A stretch of 64,000 nucleotides of DNA. Source: Niastella sp. OAS944 (GTDB lineage Bacteria; Bacteroidota; Bacteroidia; Chitinophagales; Chitinophagaceae). Location: NCBI GenBank assembly GCA_024809215.1, contig JANUBW010000005.1, forward strand, positions 62,001 to 126,000, in the 5' to 3' direction. The position numbers were made by a program, and so were the translations under genes. Position 1 is the first letter of the stretch. The number at the start of each line of letters is the position of its first letter. This document shows positions 9,319-17,479 of this stretch, one piece after another. The notes below the pieces were generated by a model that was not told where the DNA came from, ran no database searches, and saw only the letters and a list, made by a program, of their open reading frames with translations.

Positions 9319-10083
9319 TCAACCTGTTTTTTTGTGAAACTCCTTATATACTATCCGTTTATTAGTAGTGGTTGAGAACCGACCGTTCATCCACGCAATT
9401 TGCCAGCTGCCGGGGCAGCCATTACGTACTTTTAGCAGATCAACTTTCCAACAGGGATAACCAATGCCGGGCAAATTATCGATGGGTATACTTGGAGCAA
9501 CCTGTACCTGCCAACGGCAGAGAGAAGCATTTGTATTGTTCTTCTTATTATTGTTGAGAATAAATCCTGTGACCTGACTTTTTTCTACTGCCAGTTGCAA
9601 ACGCCTGCTTGCTGTAAAATCAAGTTCCTGTACCTCACCAACTACAGCAGCAAGTCCTTTCACCTGAAGTGCTTCCTCCACTGCCCAGGAAACTTCTTTT
9701 TGATTTCTTAGATCCACAAAAATGATGCGGTGTGCATCAATATTAAAAAAGCTGAGAGCCGGCGGAAATATGGTACGGTTGGCGCTGATCCAAAGAACCA
9801 CCCCTTCTTCTTTCATTAATGAAGAAATAATGGAGGTAACAAAACCTGAAGTGGCGGCCTTTGTACCAGGGGCATTTACCATAAATTCATGGATGGCGCC
9901 TAATGGGAAGGTGGCATTGGGAAATGCCGGATTAATAGCGTCCAGATCAATTTTAAGCGAAGATCTGCCTAATGCAGATTTATATCCCTGAAGCGGAAGG
10001 ATCTCATGCTGAAGACGCCTGATAATATCTGACTTTGGTTGGAGCATATACGGATCAACAGGGAATGTTTCAAATGCAAACAT
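9319..10083 (-). CDS. imuA: RecA-like SOS mutagenesis protein ImuA
   Basis: The protein has 254 residues and is the first gene of the mutasome operon. It resembles the RecA/SulA-like ImuA of Bacteroidota: a short N-terminal helix (KSDIIRRLQHEIL), the conserved stretch FPLGAIHEFMV, and a RecA-like core with LWISANRTIFPPAL and the strand RIIFVDLR. A canonical Walker A motif is not obvious. ImuA is needed for the mutagenic function of ImuB and DnaE2. The ATG at 10083 is used; an internal ATG at 10050 is possible. Dyads in the region upstream suggest repressor control, probably damage-inducible. Confidence 0.9.
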   Translation of the reverse strand: MFAFETFPVDPYMLQPKSDIIRRLQHEILPLQGYKSALGRSSLKIDLDAINPAFPNATFPLGAIHEFMVNAPGTKAATSGFVTSIISSLMKEEGVVLWISANRTIFPPALSFFNIDAHRIIFVDLRNQKEVSWAVEEALQVKGLAAVVGEVQELDFTASRRLQLAVEKSQVTGFILNNNKKNNTNASLCRWQVQVAPSIPIDNLPGIGYPCWKVDLLKVRNGCPGSWQIAWMNGRFSTTTNKRIVYKEFHKKTG

Positions 10084-10108
10084 ACTAAAATACTTAGCAC
10101 GATGAAGC

Positions 10109-10130
10109 TAAATATAATAGTCAAAATGAC
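10109..10130 (-). promoter_or_regulatory. imuA promoter with overlapping dyad
   Basis: On the minus strand TATATTTA (10109-10116) is a near match to TAnnTTTG and lies about 25 bases before the imuA ATG. Directly upstream is a short dyad, GTCA-AAA-TGAC (10120-10130), in the spacer of the presumed promoter. This is a suitable place for a repressor. The role is inferred. Confidence 0.4.
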
Positions 10131-10187
10131 ATGAACCGTAAATAATAAGGTAAGTAGCTGGAATATAATTTGCTAATGCTGGAAAAA

Positions 10188-10202
10188 AGTACACATTGTA
10201 CT
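10188..10202. promoter_or_regulatory. palindrome AGTAC-N5-GTACT upstream of imuA, candidate SOS-type operator
   Basis: AGTACACATTGTACT is an inverted repeat with five-base arms. Related half-sites follow at once (AGTTACGAACTGTACT ending near 10222). GTAC half-sites recall the cyanobacterial LexA box, although the spacer here is one base longer. It lies about 105 bases upstream of imuA and just past the end of the next gene, so it most likely acts on the imu operon. Confidence 0.4.
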
Positions 10203-10256
10203 AAAATAGTTACGAACTGTACTCTAATACTTGATCTATAATTCGTGCTTTTACTT

Positions 10257-10889
10257 TCATTGCCTAACAAATTGATCATCCCTGAAAAGATAAACTCCTG
10301 GCTTATGATCGGGCTTTGAGACTGGACTGGAATTTTTTTGTTTCAAATTGCTGATAACAACCTTACCATCTTTCGTTACAGCAAAGGTATACTGGTAAGA
10401 ACAGGTTTCGGTTCGGGTTTTTAATTCGGATGGATCTTTTTCGCTGTAGTAGCCCAAACTTTCCTGGTTGTAATAAAGACTCTGGGCTGCGAATAGTTTC
10501 TTACCCGTATTTAAATTCCAGATCTCATGTTTGGTAAATTTATTACTAAATCCACCTCCCGTTGGCCCGCCGTAACTGTGTGAGCCCTGGCCCGACCAGC
10601 TTAGCACCACTTCCTTTAGTCCCTTTTTGTCAATTTGAACGGTTTGAATGAAACAGGTGTCGCCTATATCGCTATCGCCCTCCCTCACAATGGACAACGT
10701 GTCCCAGTTCTTTCCATTTTTGTAAATAAGCAACTCCGTTCCATAGCCGTTTTTGTTGACCAGTAAGCAGGCTTTTACCAAACCATCGGTTGAGCGGCCA
10801 ATTTCCGTTAAAAAGCCCGCGATTGTCGCTTGTTGACTGTATACGGAAAAAGACATACTGGCTATCATTAGGAAAATCACAAGTCTCAT
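10257..10889 (-). CDS. secreted hypothetical protein
   Basis: This 210-residue protein starts with a clear Sec signal peptide (MRLVIFLMIASMSFSVYSQQ, cleavage near residue 18). The mature part is predicted beta-rich and has repeated Gly-Ser stretches (SWSGQGSHSYGGPTGGGFSN) and two separated cysteines. I do not recognise the family. It is transcribed toward imuA on the same strand, with 173 bases between them that hold imuA control elements, so the genes are probably independent. A periplasmic or surface role is likely; no enzymatic motif is visible. Confidence 0.7.
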   Translation of the reverse strand: MRLVIFLMIASMSFSVYSQQATIAGFLTEIGRSTDGLVKACLLVNKNGYGTELLIYKNGKNWDTLSIVREGDSDIGDTCFIQTVQIDKKGLKEVVLSWSGQGSHSYGGPTGGGFSNKFTKHEIWNLNTGKKLFAAQSLYYNQESLGYYSEKDPSELKTRTETCSYQYTFAVTKDGKVVISNLKQKNSSPVSKPDHKPGVYLFRDDQFVRQ

Positions 10890-10955
10890 ATAAGGTAAAT
10901 GTGTTATGGCTTATCTAAAATGAGGAAACAAAAGAGATTATCAATAAACGGCTTG

Positions 10956-10963
10956 TATCTTTG
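10956..10963 (+). promoter_or_regulatory. -7 promoter element (TATCTTTG) of the araC-type gene
   Basis: TATCTTTG matches TAnnTTTG exactly. The predicted transcription start is near 10970, which rules out the upstream in-frame TTG at 10961 as initiation codon and favours ATG 11006. Confidence 0.6.
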
Positions 10964-11005
10964 AAAAGTATGTATTTGATGGAGAGCCGAAAAAATAAAC
11001 ATATC

Positions 11006-11743
11006 ATGACCAAGCAAATAAATAATCCGTTTATTCTTGCCCTTAAAGCCTATAATCTTACTGTTGAAATTCACCACCATTCGGCATATCAAATTGTATT
11101 ATCAAATGATACCCCGTTTACTTCAACTATCAATGGTCAGTTATGCGAACGTATTCATGGTTTTTTGCTTAAACCGCAGGTCCCACATTTTTGCGTTGCC
11201 GAAAAAGGAACAATAAATGTTTTAAACATAGAGCCATACTCAAATATTGGCCTGGAGCTTTCCCGCAGATTTAATACCAATCAGGACTATATTATTTTTA
11301 ATTCTCCATCAGAAACAAGTACCTTTTTTCAAACAGGTAAAGACACTTTTGACATTTACATCATCATCAATGCCCTGCTTTCAAAACTACCAGTGGTTGA
11401 ATATGATGAAAGAGTAACAAAAATAGTTGAATATATCAGGGGTAATTATTTTGAACAAGGCATAACACCGCAAACTTTTGCTGATATAGTTTTCCTCTCC
11501 CCTTCCCGGTTGGCTTCCTTATTCAAAGAACAAACAGGTAGTAGTTTGTCAAAATATTTATTATGGACAAGGTTACGCCAGGTTGTTTATCTTACCCTCT
11601 CTAACAAAGACAGAAGCCTTACTGATATTGCATACGAAACGGGTTTTTACGATCTGCCCCAGCTGAATAAATACATGTATGAAATGTTTGGGATGCCGCC
11701 AAAAGCCTTAAAACAGAATAGTGATTTGATACAAGTTTACTAG
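11006..11743 (+). CDS. AraC-family transcriptional regulator
   Basis: The frame is open from 10961, but a -7 box at 10956-10963 makes the ATG at 11006 the likely start, giving about 245 residues. The C-terminal 90 residues are an AraC/XylS double helix-turn-helix: TPQTFADIVFLSPSRLASLFKEQTGSSLSKYLLWTRLRQ, then SLTDIAYETGFYDLPQLNKYMYEMFGMPPKALK. The N-terminal part (HSAYQIVLSNDTPF) looks like a cupin-type effector domain. The gene stands at the head of a redox gene cluster. The shared motif in front of three downstream transcription units, the first inside the 3' end of this gene, suggests that this protein controls them. The inducer is unknown. Confidence 0.88.
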   Translation: MTKQINNPFILALKAYNLTVEIHHHSAYQIVLSNDTPFTSTINGQLCERIHGFLLKPQVPHFCVAEKGTINVLNIEPYSNIGLELSRRFNTNQDYIIFNSPSETSTFFQTGKDTFDIYIIINALLSKLPVVEYDERVTKIVEYIRGNYFEQGITPQTFADIVFLSPSRLASLFKEQTGSSLSKYLLWTRLRQVVYLTLSNKDRSLTDIAYETGFYDLPQLNKYMYEMFGMPPKALKQNSDLIQVY

Positions 11744-11763
11744 TTTGGATGTTTTCAAATTTG
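11720..11763 (+). promoter_or_regulatory. shared promoter/operator motif, copy 1 (before quinone reductase gene)
   Basis: GTGATTTGATACAAGTTT (from 11721) is followed, 16 bases after TTTA, by CAAATTTG (11756-11763). The same 18-base block with the same 16-base spacing to a TTTG box occurs before the SRPBCC gene and before the NmrA-like gene. It overlaps the end of the araC-type gene. It is probably the binding site of that regulator next to a -7 element. Confidence 0.6.
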
Positions 11764-11789
11764 TGCTATCAATTTAAACAGATAGCACA

Positions 11790-12730
11790 ATGAAAGCAAT
11801 AGCTTATCAAAAGTTTGGAAACACAGATGTTTTGCAACGCATAGAAGAGTCAAAACCTTCTGTTCAATCAAATCAGGTATTAGTAAAAGTAAAAGCAGTT
11901 TCAATTAACCCTTTAGATTGGAAGATCAGAAAAGGCGAGATGAAACTGATGTCCGGTTCAAAATTCCCAAAACACACAGGCGTTGATTTTGCTGGTATCA
12001 TTGAAGAAACAGGGTCCGCTGTAACCAACTTTAAAAAGGGGGACGAAGTTTTTGGCGCAGTTAAGAATACTATGAAAGAAGGTGCATTGGCTGAATATGT
12101 TGCTGTGCCTTCTGCATTGGTTTGGAAAAAGCCAGTACACATAAATTTTTGCCAGGCAGCGTCTATTCCTGTTACAGGTGCCGCTGCAGTTACTGCACTA
12201 GGGAAAATGGGAAACATAAATTCTGGCACAAAAATTCTGGTAAATGGTGCAACAGGTGGCTTTGGTATGTTTCTATTGCAACTACTTAAACAAACAGGAG
12301 CAACCGTAACAGCAGTTACCAGTACAAAGGCAATAGATTTTGCAAATAAATGGGGAGCGAATTCGGTAATAGACTACACCAAAGAAAATGTGCTTGCTCA
12401 AAAAAACACGTATGATATTGTAATTGATCTTTCGGGAAAATGGGTTATGCAAATGCCAAACAAATCATGAAACCCAAAGCGCTGTTTTTGAACCCTACTC
12501 CCAAGCCCATTGAAATTCCCACATCGCTTTTCAAAAATTTATTTACCGGTAAAAAACATATTGTAATACTTGCTAATCCATCTGCAGGTAATATGGAGCA
12601 GTTGCTGCATGCCATCAACGCCGGGCTGCAAATTCAGGTAAGCAGGGTGTTTTCATTTGATCAATCCAAAGAAGCATATCAATATGCTGAACAAGGCGGC
12701 TATGTAGGTAAAGTAGCTGTAGAGTTATAG
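11790..12730 (+). pseudogene. zinc-free MDR NADPH:quinone oxidoreductase, frameshifted
   Basis: Two overlapping frames together give a complete medium-chain quinone oxidoreductase. 11790-12470 encodes the GroES-like N-terminal domain (KAIAYQKFGNTDVLQ) and the Rossmann domain (ILVNGATGGFGMFLLQLLKQTG). The C-terminal 96 residues are in another frame (12440-12730, ending YAEQGGYVGKVAVEL). The break is at the A4 run near 12437-12440: one more A would restore IDLSGKMGYANAK. Such enzymes reduce quinones or enones with NADPH. It could be a real inactivation or a sequencing error. It is the first gene behind promoter motif copy 1 and may be co-transcribed with the pirin gene. Confidence 0.85.
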
Positions 12731-12760
12731 TCCCTCTTTTGTATAATAATATTAAAAGCA

Positions 12761-13516
12761 ATGTTAACAAAAATTGATACAACCATAAAGTATGGTAAAC
12801 AGCATGGCGGTTTTGGAATACAAATTTTATATCCGGGGCTTATTCGTCCGCAGTTAAAAGATACTGGTTTTTCTACATTAGGAAGAATAGACCATGCCAG
12901 GATCACACCCGGTACGCTTATCCCTATGCACCTGCACAGGGATGATGAGATACTCACCTACTTGCGAAGCGGAAAGGTAAAGCATCTTGACTCTGAAGGT
13001 TTCGCGGACATTATTTCAAACCAGAAATTGATGATGATGAATGCAGGTGCAAATTTTTATCACGAAGAAATGGTCTTGGAAGATGGTGGTGTATTAGAAG
13101 GGTTGCAAATCTTTATCAGACCGGAAGTTGGCGGTTTAAAACCGAAAGTTCAGTTTCATCAAATGCCGGAAGCTTATAGTTTGAACAAATGGCGAAAAAT
13201 AGCTGGCAAAGGAAAAGATTATCCATTGCAAGTAAGTAGTAATACATGGATAATGGATATGCGTTTGGAAAATGGAGCGGACGTCCTTTTGCCTGAAATG
13301 CCTGCTAAAAATACTGCTTTTCTCTTTTATGTATTTAATGGAGAAATACAAGTAAGTGAGAACATGACTTTGAAGGCCGGGGAAAGTGTGTTGATAGAAA
13401 ACGAATACCCGCTATTCAATGCACTTGAAACAAGTGATATCGTATTATTCATTACACAAACTAATGCAGTTCATTTTGATGAAGGAATGTATAGTGGTAA
13501 TCTGCAGGAACAGTGA
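12761..13516 (+). CDS. pirin-family protein
   Basis: The 251-residue protein is a bicupin of the pirin family. The N-terminal domain has the metal-binding pattern PMHLHRDDEILTYLRSGKVKHLDS (residues about 50-73), matching the family's HxHxxxEhhTYhxxGxxxHxDS. Pirins bind iron or another metal; some have quercetinase activity, others act as redox sensors. Gene context with quinone reductase and old yellow enzyme homologues favours a redox or detoxification role. It starts 30 bases after the frameshifted reductase gene, without an evident promoter, so it is probably co-transcribed. Confidence 0.88.
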   Translation: MLTKIDTTIKYGKQHGGFGIQILYPGLIRPQLKDTGFSTLGRIDHARITPGTLIPMHLHRDDEILTYLRSGKVKHLDSEGFADIISNQKLMMMNAGANFYHEEMVLEDGGVLEGLQIFIRPEVGGLKPKVQFHQMPEAYSLNKWRKIAGKGKDYPLQVSSNTWIMDMRLENGADVLLPEMPAKNTAFLFYVFNGEIQVSENMTLKAGESVLIENEYPLFNALETSDIVLFITQTNAVHFDEGMYSGNLQEQ

Positions 13517-13555
13517 TCTGATACAAGTTTGCCATTTTTTGTGAAACGATCTTTG
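13512..13555 (+). promoter_or_regulatory. shared promoter/operator motif, copy 2 (before SRPBCC gene)
   Basis: GTGATCTGATACAAGTTT (from 13513) is followed by G and, after 16 bases, by GATCTTTG (13548-13555), a seven-of-eight match to TAnnTTTG. Sequence and spacing match the copies near 11720 and 14111. It lies directly after the pirin stop codon. Confidence 0.65.
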
Positions 13556-13590
13556 AACTGTAAATAGTTAATAATAAGTAAAAATAAAAA

Positions 13591-14106
13591 ATGCTAAAGT
13601 CTCCTGAAACAAAAATAGTAATCACCATCCATACTCCAATTGACCGGGCTTTTAATTATATAGCCCCTATCAATTTGATGCACATCTTTCGTGGAAATGC
13701 CTTGATCCCTGCGATTGTTGATACAAGTGTGAAAGAAGGTTGGAGCAAGGCCGGGCTTACAAGAACAATATATTTTAAAGATGGGTCAACCTCCCAGGAA
13801 AGCCTGTTAACAGTGAATGCTCCATCTTCCTTTTCTTACAGGAATGAACATTTTACCTCTAAGGTGTTATCGGCATTACTTAAACGACTTGAAGGTGAGT
13901 GGCTTTTTACTGATGTAGGAAACAGCACGACCAAAATTGAGTGGACATACAGGGCTGTTCCAACAAATTTTATTTCAAGTCTGGTGGTTAAATTAATTCT
14001 GATGAAAGCAGTGCGTTCAATGCTTAAAGATGCATTGAATATTATTAAAAATGATTTAGAAAGTGGACGATTAGAAGCAGGGACTACCTGGAAAAAACAA
14101 CCATAA
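13591..14106 (+). CDS. SRPBCC (START/Bet v 1-like) family protein
   Basis: This 171-residue cytoplasmic protein starts with TKIVITIHTPIDRAFNYIAPIN, the typical first strand and helix of the polyketide cyclase/SRPBCC fold. It ends in a long C-terminal helix (VKLILMKAVRSMLKDALNIIKNDLESGRLE). These proteins form a hydrophobic cavity for lipids or aromatic compounds; a specific ligand cannot be deduced. It has its own copy of the shared promoter motif, and the next gene also has one, so it looks monocistronic within the AraC-linked cluster. Confidence 0.75.
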   Translation: MLKSPETKIVITIHTPIDRAFNYIAPINLMHIFRGNALIPAIVDTSVKEGWSKAGLTRTIYFKDGSTSQESLLTVNAPSSFSYRNEHFTSKVLSALLKRLEGEWLFTDVGNSTTKIEWTYRAVPTNFISSLVVKLILMKAVRSMLKDALNIIKNDLESGRLEAGTTWKKQP

Positions 14107-14110
14107 GAAC

Positions 14111-14154
14111 AGTGATCTGATACAAGTTTACCATGTTATATTAAACCATCTTTG
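14111..14154 (+). promoter_or_regulatory. shared promoter/operator motif, copy 3 (before NmrA-like gene)
   Basis: GTGATCTGATACAAGTTT (from 14112) is followed by A and, after 16 bases, by CATCTTTG (14147-14154). It differs from copy 2 at few positions in the block and keeps identical spacing. The box lies upstream of ATG 14193, which supports that start over the in-frame TTG at 14157. Confidence 0.65.
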
Positions 14155-14192
14155 CATTGCAAATAAGAAATCACAACAAAATTTTTAAAGAA

Positions 14193-15086
14193 ATGAAAAA
14201 GAAAATTGTAATACTCGGCGCTACAGGAACAGTTGGTAATAAAATTTCTGAGATCCTTTTAAATGAAGGACATAAGGTAGCCTTGATAGCAAGGCATACT
14301 GATAAGTTGGAAAAATACCGCACCCTGGGAACGGAAATAATTGCAGCCGATATAACTGATGTACAAGTATTAACAAATGCCTTTAAAAATGCAGACAGCG
14401 CGTTCGTTTTATTACCTGATGATGTAAAAGCTGAAAATACAAGAGCATATCAGCGACAGGTAACAGGCAAGTTAATTGAAGCTATTGAAAGATCTGGAAT
14501 TAAGTATATCGTAAACATGAGCAGTGTTGGATCTCATATGCACGAAGGTAATGGCATAATGGGTGGTACAGCCGAACAGGAAGTTAGATTAAATCAGTTG
14601 AGCGATGTAAATGTTTTGCATATTCGTTCCGCCTACTTTATGGAAAACTTCCTGAGAACAATTGCTGTAGTTAAGAAGATGGGTATTAATGGTACCGCAG
14701 CAGATGGCGACCATCCAATTCCAATGGTAGCCACAAAAGATGTTGCCAAAATAGCAGCCGGTCATTTAGCAAAACTTGATTTTAAAGGCAAAACTGTTCA
14801 TGCTGTAATGGGCCCTAAAAATTACACATTGAGAGAGGTGACAACCATTGTAGGAAAAGCAATTGGTAATCCTGGGTTAGCCTATGTTCAATTGCCGGTT
14901 GAACAGGCCAAACAGTCTTTTTTAAGCAATGGTTTCTCTGAAGATTTTGTAAATAATTTATTAGAAATGGGTACAGCTATTAAAACAGGTTTTATGAATT
15001 ATCAAAAAAGAGATGAGTCAAATACCACACCAACCACGGCGGAAGAATTTGCTAATGAAGTTTACGTAACTCTTTACAATAAATAA
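14193..15086 (+). CDS. NmrA-like NAD(P)-binding oxidoreductase
   Basis: The protein has about 297 residues from ATG 14193; the upstream TTG at 14157 is excluded by the promoter box. The N-terminus KKIVILGATGTVGNKISEILL is a Rossmann dinucleotide motif of the atypical SDR type (GxxGxxG). The active-site Tyr-Lys pair of classical SDRs is not evident. NmrA/QOR2-like proteins reduce quinones or act as NADP sensors. The remainder (HIRSAYFMENFLR, VATKDVAKIAAGHL) matches NmrA-family patterns. It is the first gene of a unit with the old yellow enzyme homologue and the alpha/beta hydrolase. Confidence 0.85.
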   Translation: MKKKIVILGATGTVGNKISEILLNEGHKVALIARHTDKLEKYRTLGTEIIAADITDVQVLTNAFKNADSAFVLLPDDVKAENTRAYQRQVTGKLIEAIERSGIKYIVNMSSVGSHMHEGNGIMGGTAEQEVRLNQLSDVNVLHIRSAYFMENFLRTIAVVKKMGINGTAADGDHPIPMVATKDVAKIAAGHLAKLDFKGKTVHAVMGPKNYTLREVTTIVGKAIGNPGLAYVQLPVEQAKQSFLSNGFSEDFVNNLLEMGTAIKTGFMNYQKRDESNTTPTTAEEFANEVYVTLYNK

Positions 15087-15112
15087 CCAGTAATATTAAA
15101 AACATTAATAAA

Positions 15113-16194
15113 ATGAAATTGCTTAAACAAATTGAGTTAGGAAATCTATCACTGAAAAACAGTATGGTAATGTCTGCAATGACAAGGAGCCGTGCAGACA
15201 TACGTGGTGTAGTTGGTGATATGACAGTGCAATACTATCATCAAAGAGTGAGTGCCGGGCTTATCATTACCGAGGCTATCAATATCAGTGAGGAAGCAAC
15301 AGGTAGTCTTTTAACTCCCGGGATTTACACACAGGAACAAATTGACGCCTGGAAAAAGGTTACAAAAGCCGTTCATGACAATGGAGGTATTATTATTGCC
15401 CAGCTTTGGCATACAGGTCGTGTGGGTCATTCTATTGACAGGAATGGTAAATTACCTCTTGCTCCTTCTGCACTGCCTATAAAAGGTATGCAACATTTCA
15501 CTTCACAAGGTTTAAAAGACTACGAAACACCCGGGAAATTACCTGGGACGAAATCAAACAAACGATAAGGGATTTTGGCCGGGCCGCTAAAAATGCCATG
15601 AAAGCAGGCTTTGATGGCGTGGAGCTGCATGCTGCAAACGGTTATTTACCCAATCAGTTTTTAGCGGAGAGTGCCAACCAAAGAACAGATGAATATGGAG
15701 GCAGCATTCCAAACAAATCACGGTTTGTGTTAGAAGTAATGCAGGAATTAATAAGTGCTGTTGGTGGAGACAAAGTAGGTATTAAAATTTCACCTTTTCA
15801 TCCTTATGGCAATATGATTTTGGACAATCCTGTTGACACTTACACTTATTTGATTGAGGAGCTGAACAAATTAGACTTTGCCTTTGTAGAATTAATGAAA
15901 CGAAGTCCTTACTTCCCTTCTGCTTCACACTATCCGGCTGATGATGAAATAGAGTTGTTCGGTTCAATGATAAAGCAAAAAGTTATAGCCAATACGGCTT
16001 ACGATAAAGCGACAGCCGAAGCCGAGCTTGAGAAAGGAATAGCCCATCTTATTTCATTTGGTACACTATTTTTAGCAAATCCCGACTTGCCAAAACGATT
16101 TGAAATGGGTGCAGAACTTAACCAGCCTGACAGGGCAACCATGTTTGGTGGTGGTGAGCATGGCTACACAGACTATCCATTTTTGATAAAATAA
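15113..16194 (+). pseudogene. old yellow enzyme family flavin oxidoreductase, frameshifted
   Basis: Two frames together make a full NADH:flavin oxidoreductase of about 360 residues. 15113-15568 holds the N-terminal half (LKNSMVMSAMTRSRA, IIIAQLWHTGRVGH). After a one-base loss at the CCC run 15530-15532, the next frame continues ITWDEIKQTIRDFGRAAKNAMKAGFDGVELHAANGYLPNQFL and runs to 16194. One extra C would restore YETPREITWDEI. OYEs are FMN enzymes that reduce activated C=C bonds in electrophiles with NADPH. The fold-defining motifs are intact, so the lesion is recent or is a sequencing error. It lies 26 bases after the NmrA-like gene. Confidence 0.87.
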
Positions 16195-16264
16195 ATTCAT
16201 CAGGAAACATATAAACTCTTTATTCCGGAACAAACAATTTCATTCACATTCTAATAGAAAACAA

Positions 16265-17173
16265 ATGAGCAGAGCATTAAAATTATACTTTCTACTAAGC
16301 ATATTCCAGTTAAGTATTTCGGTCGTAGATGCACAAACCGTTCCTGATAGTACTATACAAAAAATTAACGGTTTTAGGGCTTTTTATGAAACGTTGGGAA
16401 AAGCGTACCCCCCGGATAGCACTATTACGGTAATTGGAGAAGAAATTGCAGGTGTAAAAAGTTATTGGTTTAATCAGGATCAGCTAACCCAAAAAAACAT
16501 TGTTATCTACCTGCACGGTGGTGTATATACGTATGGAAGTGTAAATGCCTACCGTGCTATGTTAACGCATTTAGCTAAATCATTAAACTCAGCTATTTTA
16601 TATATAGAATACTCATTGTCTCCCGAACATCCGTTCCCTGCTGCCAATAATGAAATATTAAAGGTTTATCGGGAACTTCAGAAGAAATATCCTAACTACA
16701 AAATTACGATTATGGGCGACAGTGCTGGTGGTGGGTTGGCAATATCATTAGTAAATGACGCTCAAAAATACAATCTGTCAATGCCGGCTTCTTTAGCTCT
16801 TATTTCTCCCTGGATTGATTTAAAATGCATTAATAATTCATATGTAACAAAACAATCAGTTGACCCAATTTTAAGTAAAGACTATTTGTATAGCCATGCT
16901 TTAATGTATGCACCCGATAAAATCAAAGAAGCAGACCCAGGTGAAATAAAATTTAAAAAATTCCCTCCGGTTCTGTTGTTGGTAGGCACTGATGAAGTAT
17001 TGAATGATGATTCAAAAAACTTCTATGCTTATATTAAACCAATACAGAAAAAAGCAAGATTAAAAGAGTTTGAAGGGCAGAAGCATGTTTGGTTGTTTTC
17101 ACATATTGATTCGCCGGCATCATTAGAAGCAATAAATGATATTAAGGAATTTATAGCCACCAAGTCAAAATAG
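16265..17173 (+). CDS. exported alpha/beta hydrolase (HSL-type esterase)
   Basis: This 302-residue protein has a signal peptide (LYFLLSIFQLSISVVDAQT) and the hormone-sensitive-lipase pattern. The oxyanion-hole motif YLHGGVY lies near residue 83, the nucleophile elbow GDSAGGG near 149, the acid in GTDEVLNDD near 241 and the histidine in QKHVW near 272. It probably hydrolyses esters or lactones of small hydrophobic substrates in the periplasm. It is the last gene of the AraC-linked cluster, 70 bases after the old yellow enzyme gene, and a terminator follows 43 bases after its stop. Confidence 0.88.
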   Translation: MSRALKLYFLLSIFQLSISVVDAQTVPDSTIQKINGFRAFYETLGKAYPPDSTITVIGEEIAGVKSYWFNQDQLTQKNIVIYLHGGVYTYGSVNAYRAMLTHLAKSLNSAILYIEYSLSPEHPFPAANNEILKVYRELQKKYPNYKITIMGDSAGGGLAISLVNDAQKYNLSMPASLALISPWIDLKCINNSYVTKQSVDPILSKDYLYSHALMYAPDKIKEADPGEIKFKKFPPVLLLVGTDEVLNDDSKNFYAYIKPIQKKARLKEFEGQKHVWLFSHIDSPASLEAINDIKEFIATKSK

Positions 17174-17215
17174 TATTTTTAAGTATCAATAAATGTAAAT
17201 GAGTTTCTAATAATT

Positions 17216-17247
17216 CCGCCTGGTTTAAACCGGGCGGGGTTGTTTTT
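17216..17247 (+). terminator. Rho-independent terminator of the redox cluster
   Basis: Paired arms CCGCC and GGCGG enclose an inner GGTTTAAACC palindrome, followed by GGTTGTTTTTT. It lies 43 bases after the hydrolase stop. Confidence 0.75.
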
Positions 17248-17313
17248 TACATAAGCTGCCGTTCCTACCAAAATAAAAGATATTGCCGTTATCGTGACAG
17301 TCAATTGATAAAT

Positions 17314-17474
17314 ATGAAATCCCCTTCGTCCTGTTCTTATTAACTTTCCGCCTGGTTATTGGTTTTTCTTCCTGTAAAAAAGCATCGACTGACCTTACCC
17401 CCTCGTGGGTGAAGTTTGGAGAAGCAATTTATAAACGTGATCCAGCTATAAACTTGTTAGTGGATGTGAATTGA
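17314..17474 (+). pseudogene. possible remnant of a small lipoprotein
   Basis: The 306 bases between the hydrolase and the formyltransferase gene hold no intact gene. From about 17320 one frame reads FVLFLLTFRLVIGFSSCKKAS, which looks like a lipoprotein signal with lipobox FSSC, and goes on to a stop at 17472-17474 (about 50 residues). An ATG-AAA at 17314 is out of frame with it. This may be a frameshifted small lipoprotein or chance. Confidence 0.25.
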
Positions 17475-17479
17475 TAATC

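Noticed and set aside
10961..11005. Earlier starts of the araC-type gene
   Set aside because: The TTG overlaps a perfect -7 promoter box, so it cannot be in the mRNA; the ATGs at 10970 and 10979 would leave little or no leader.
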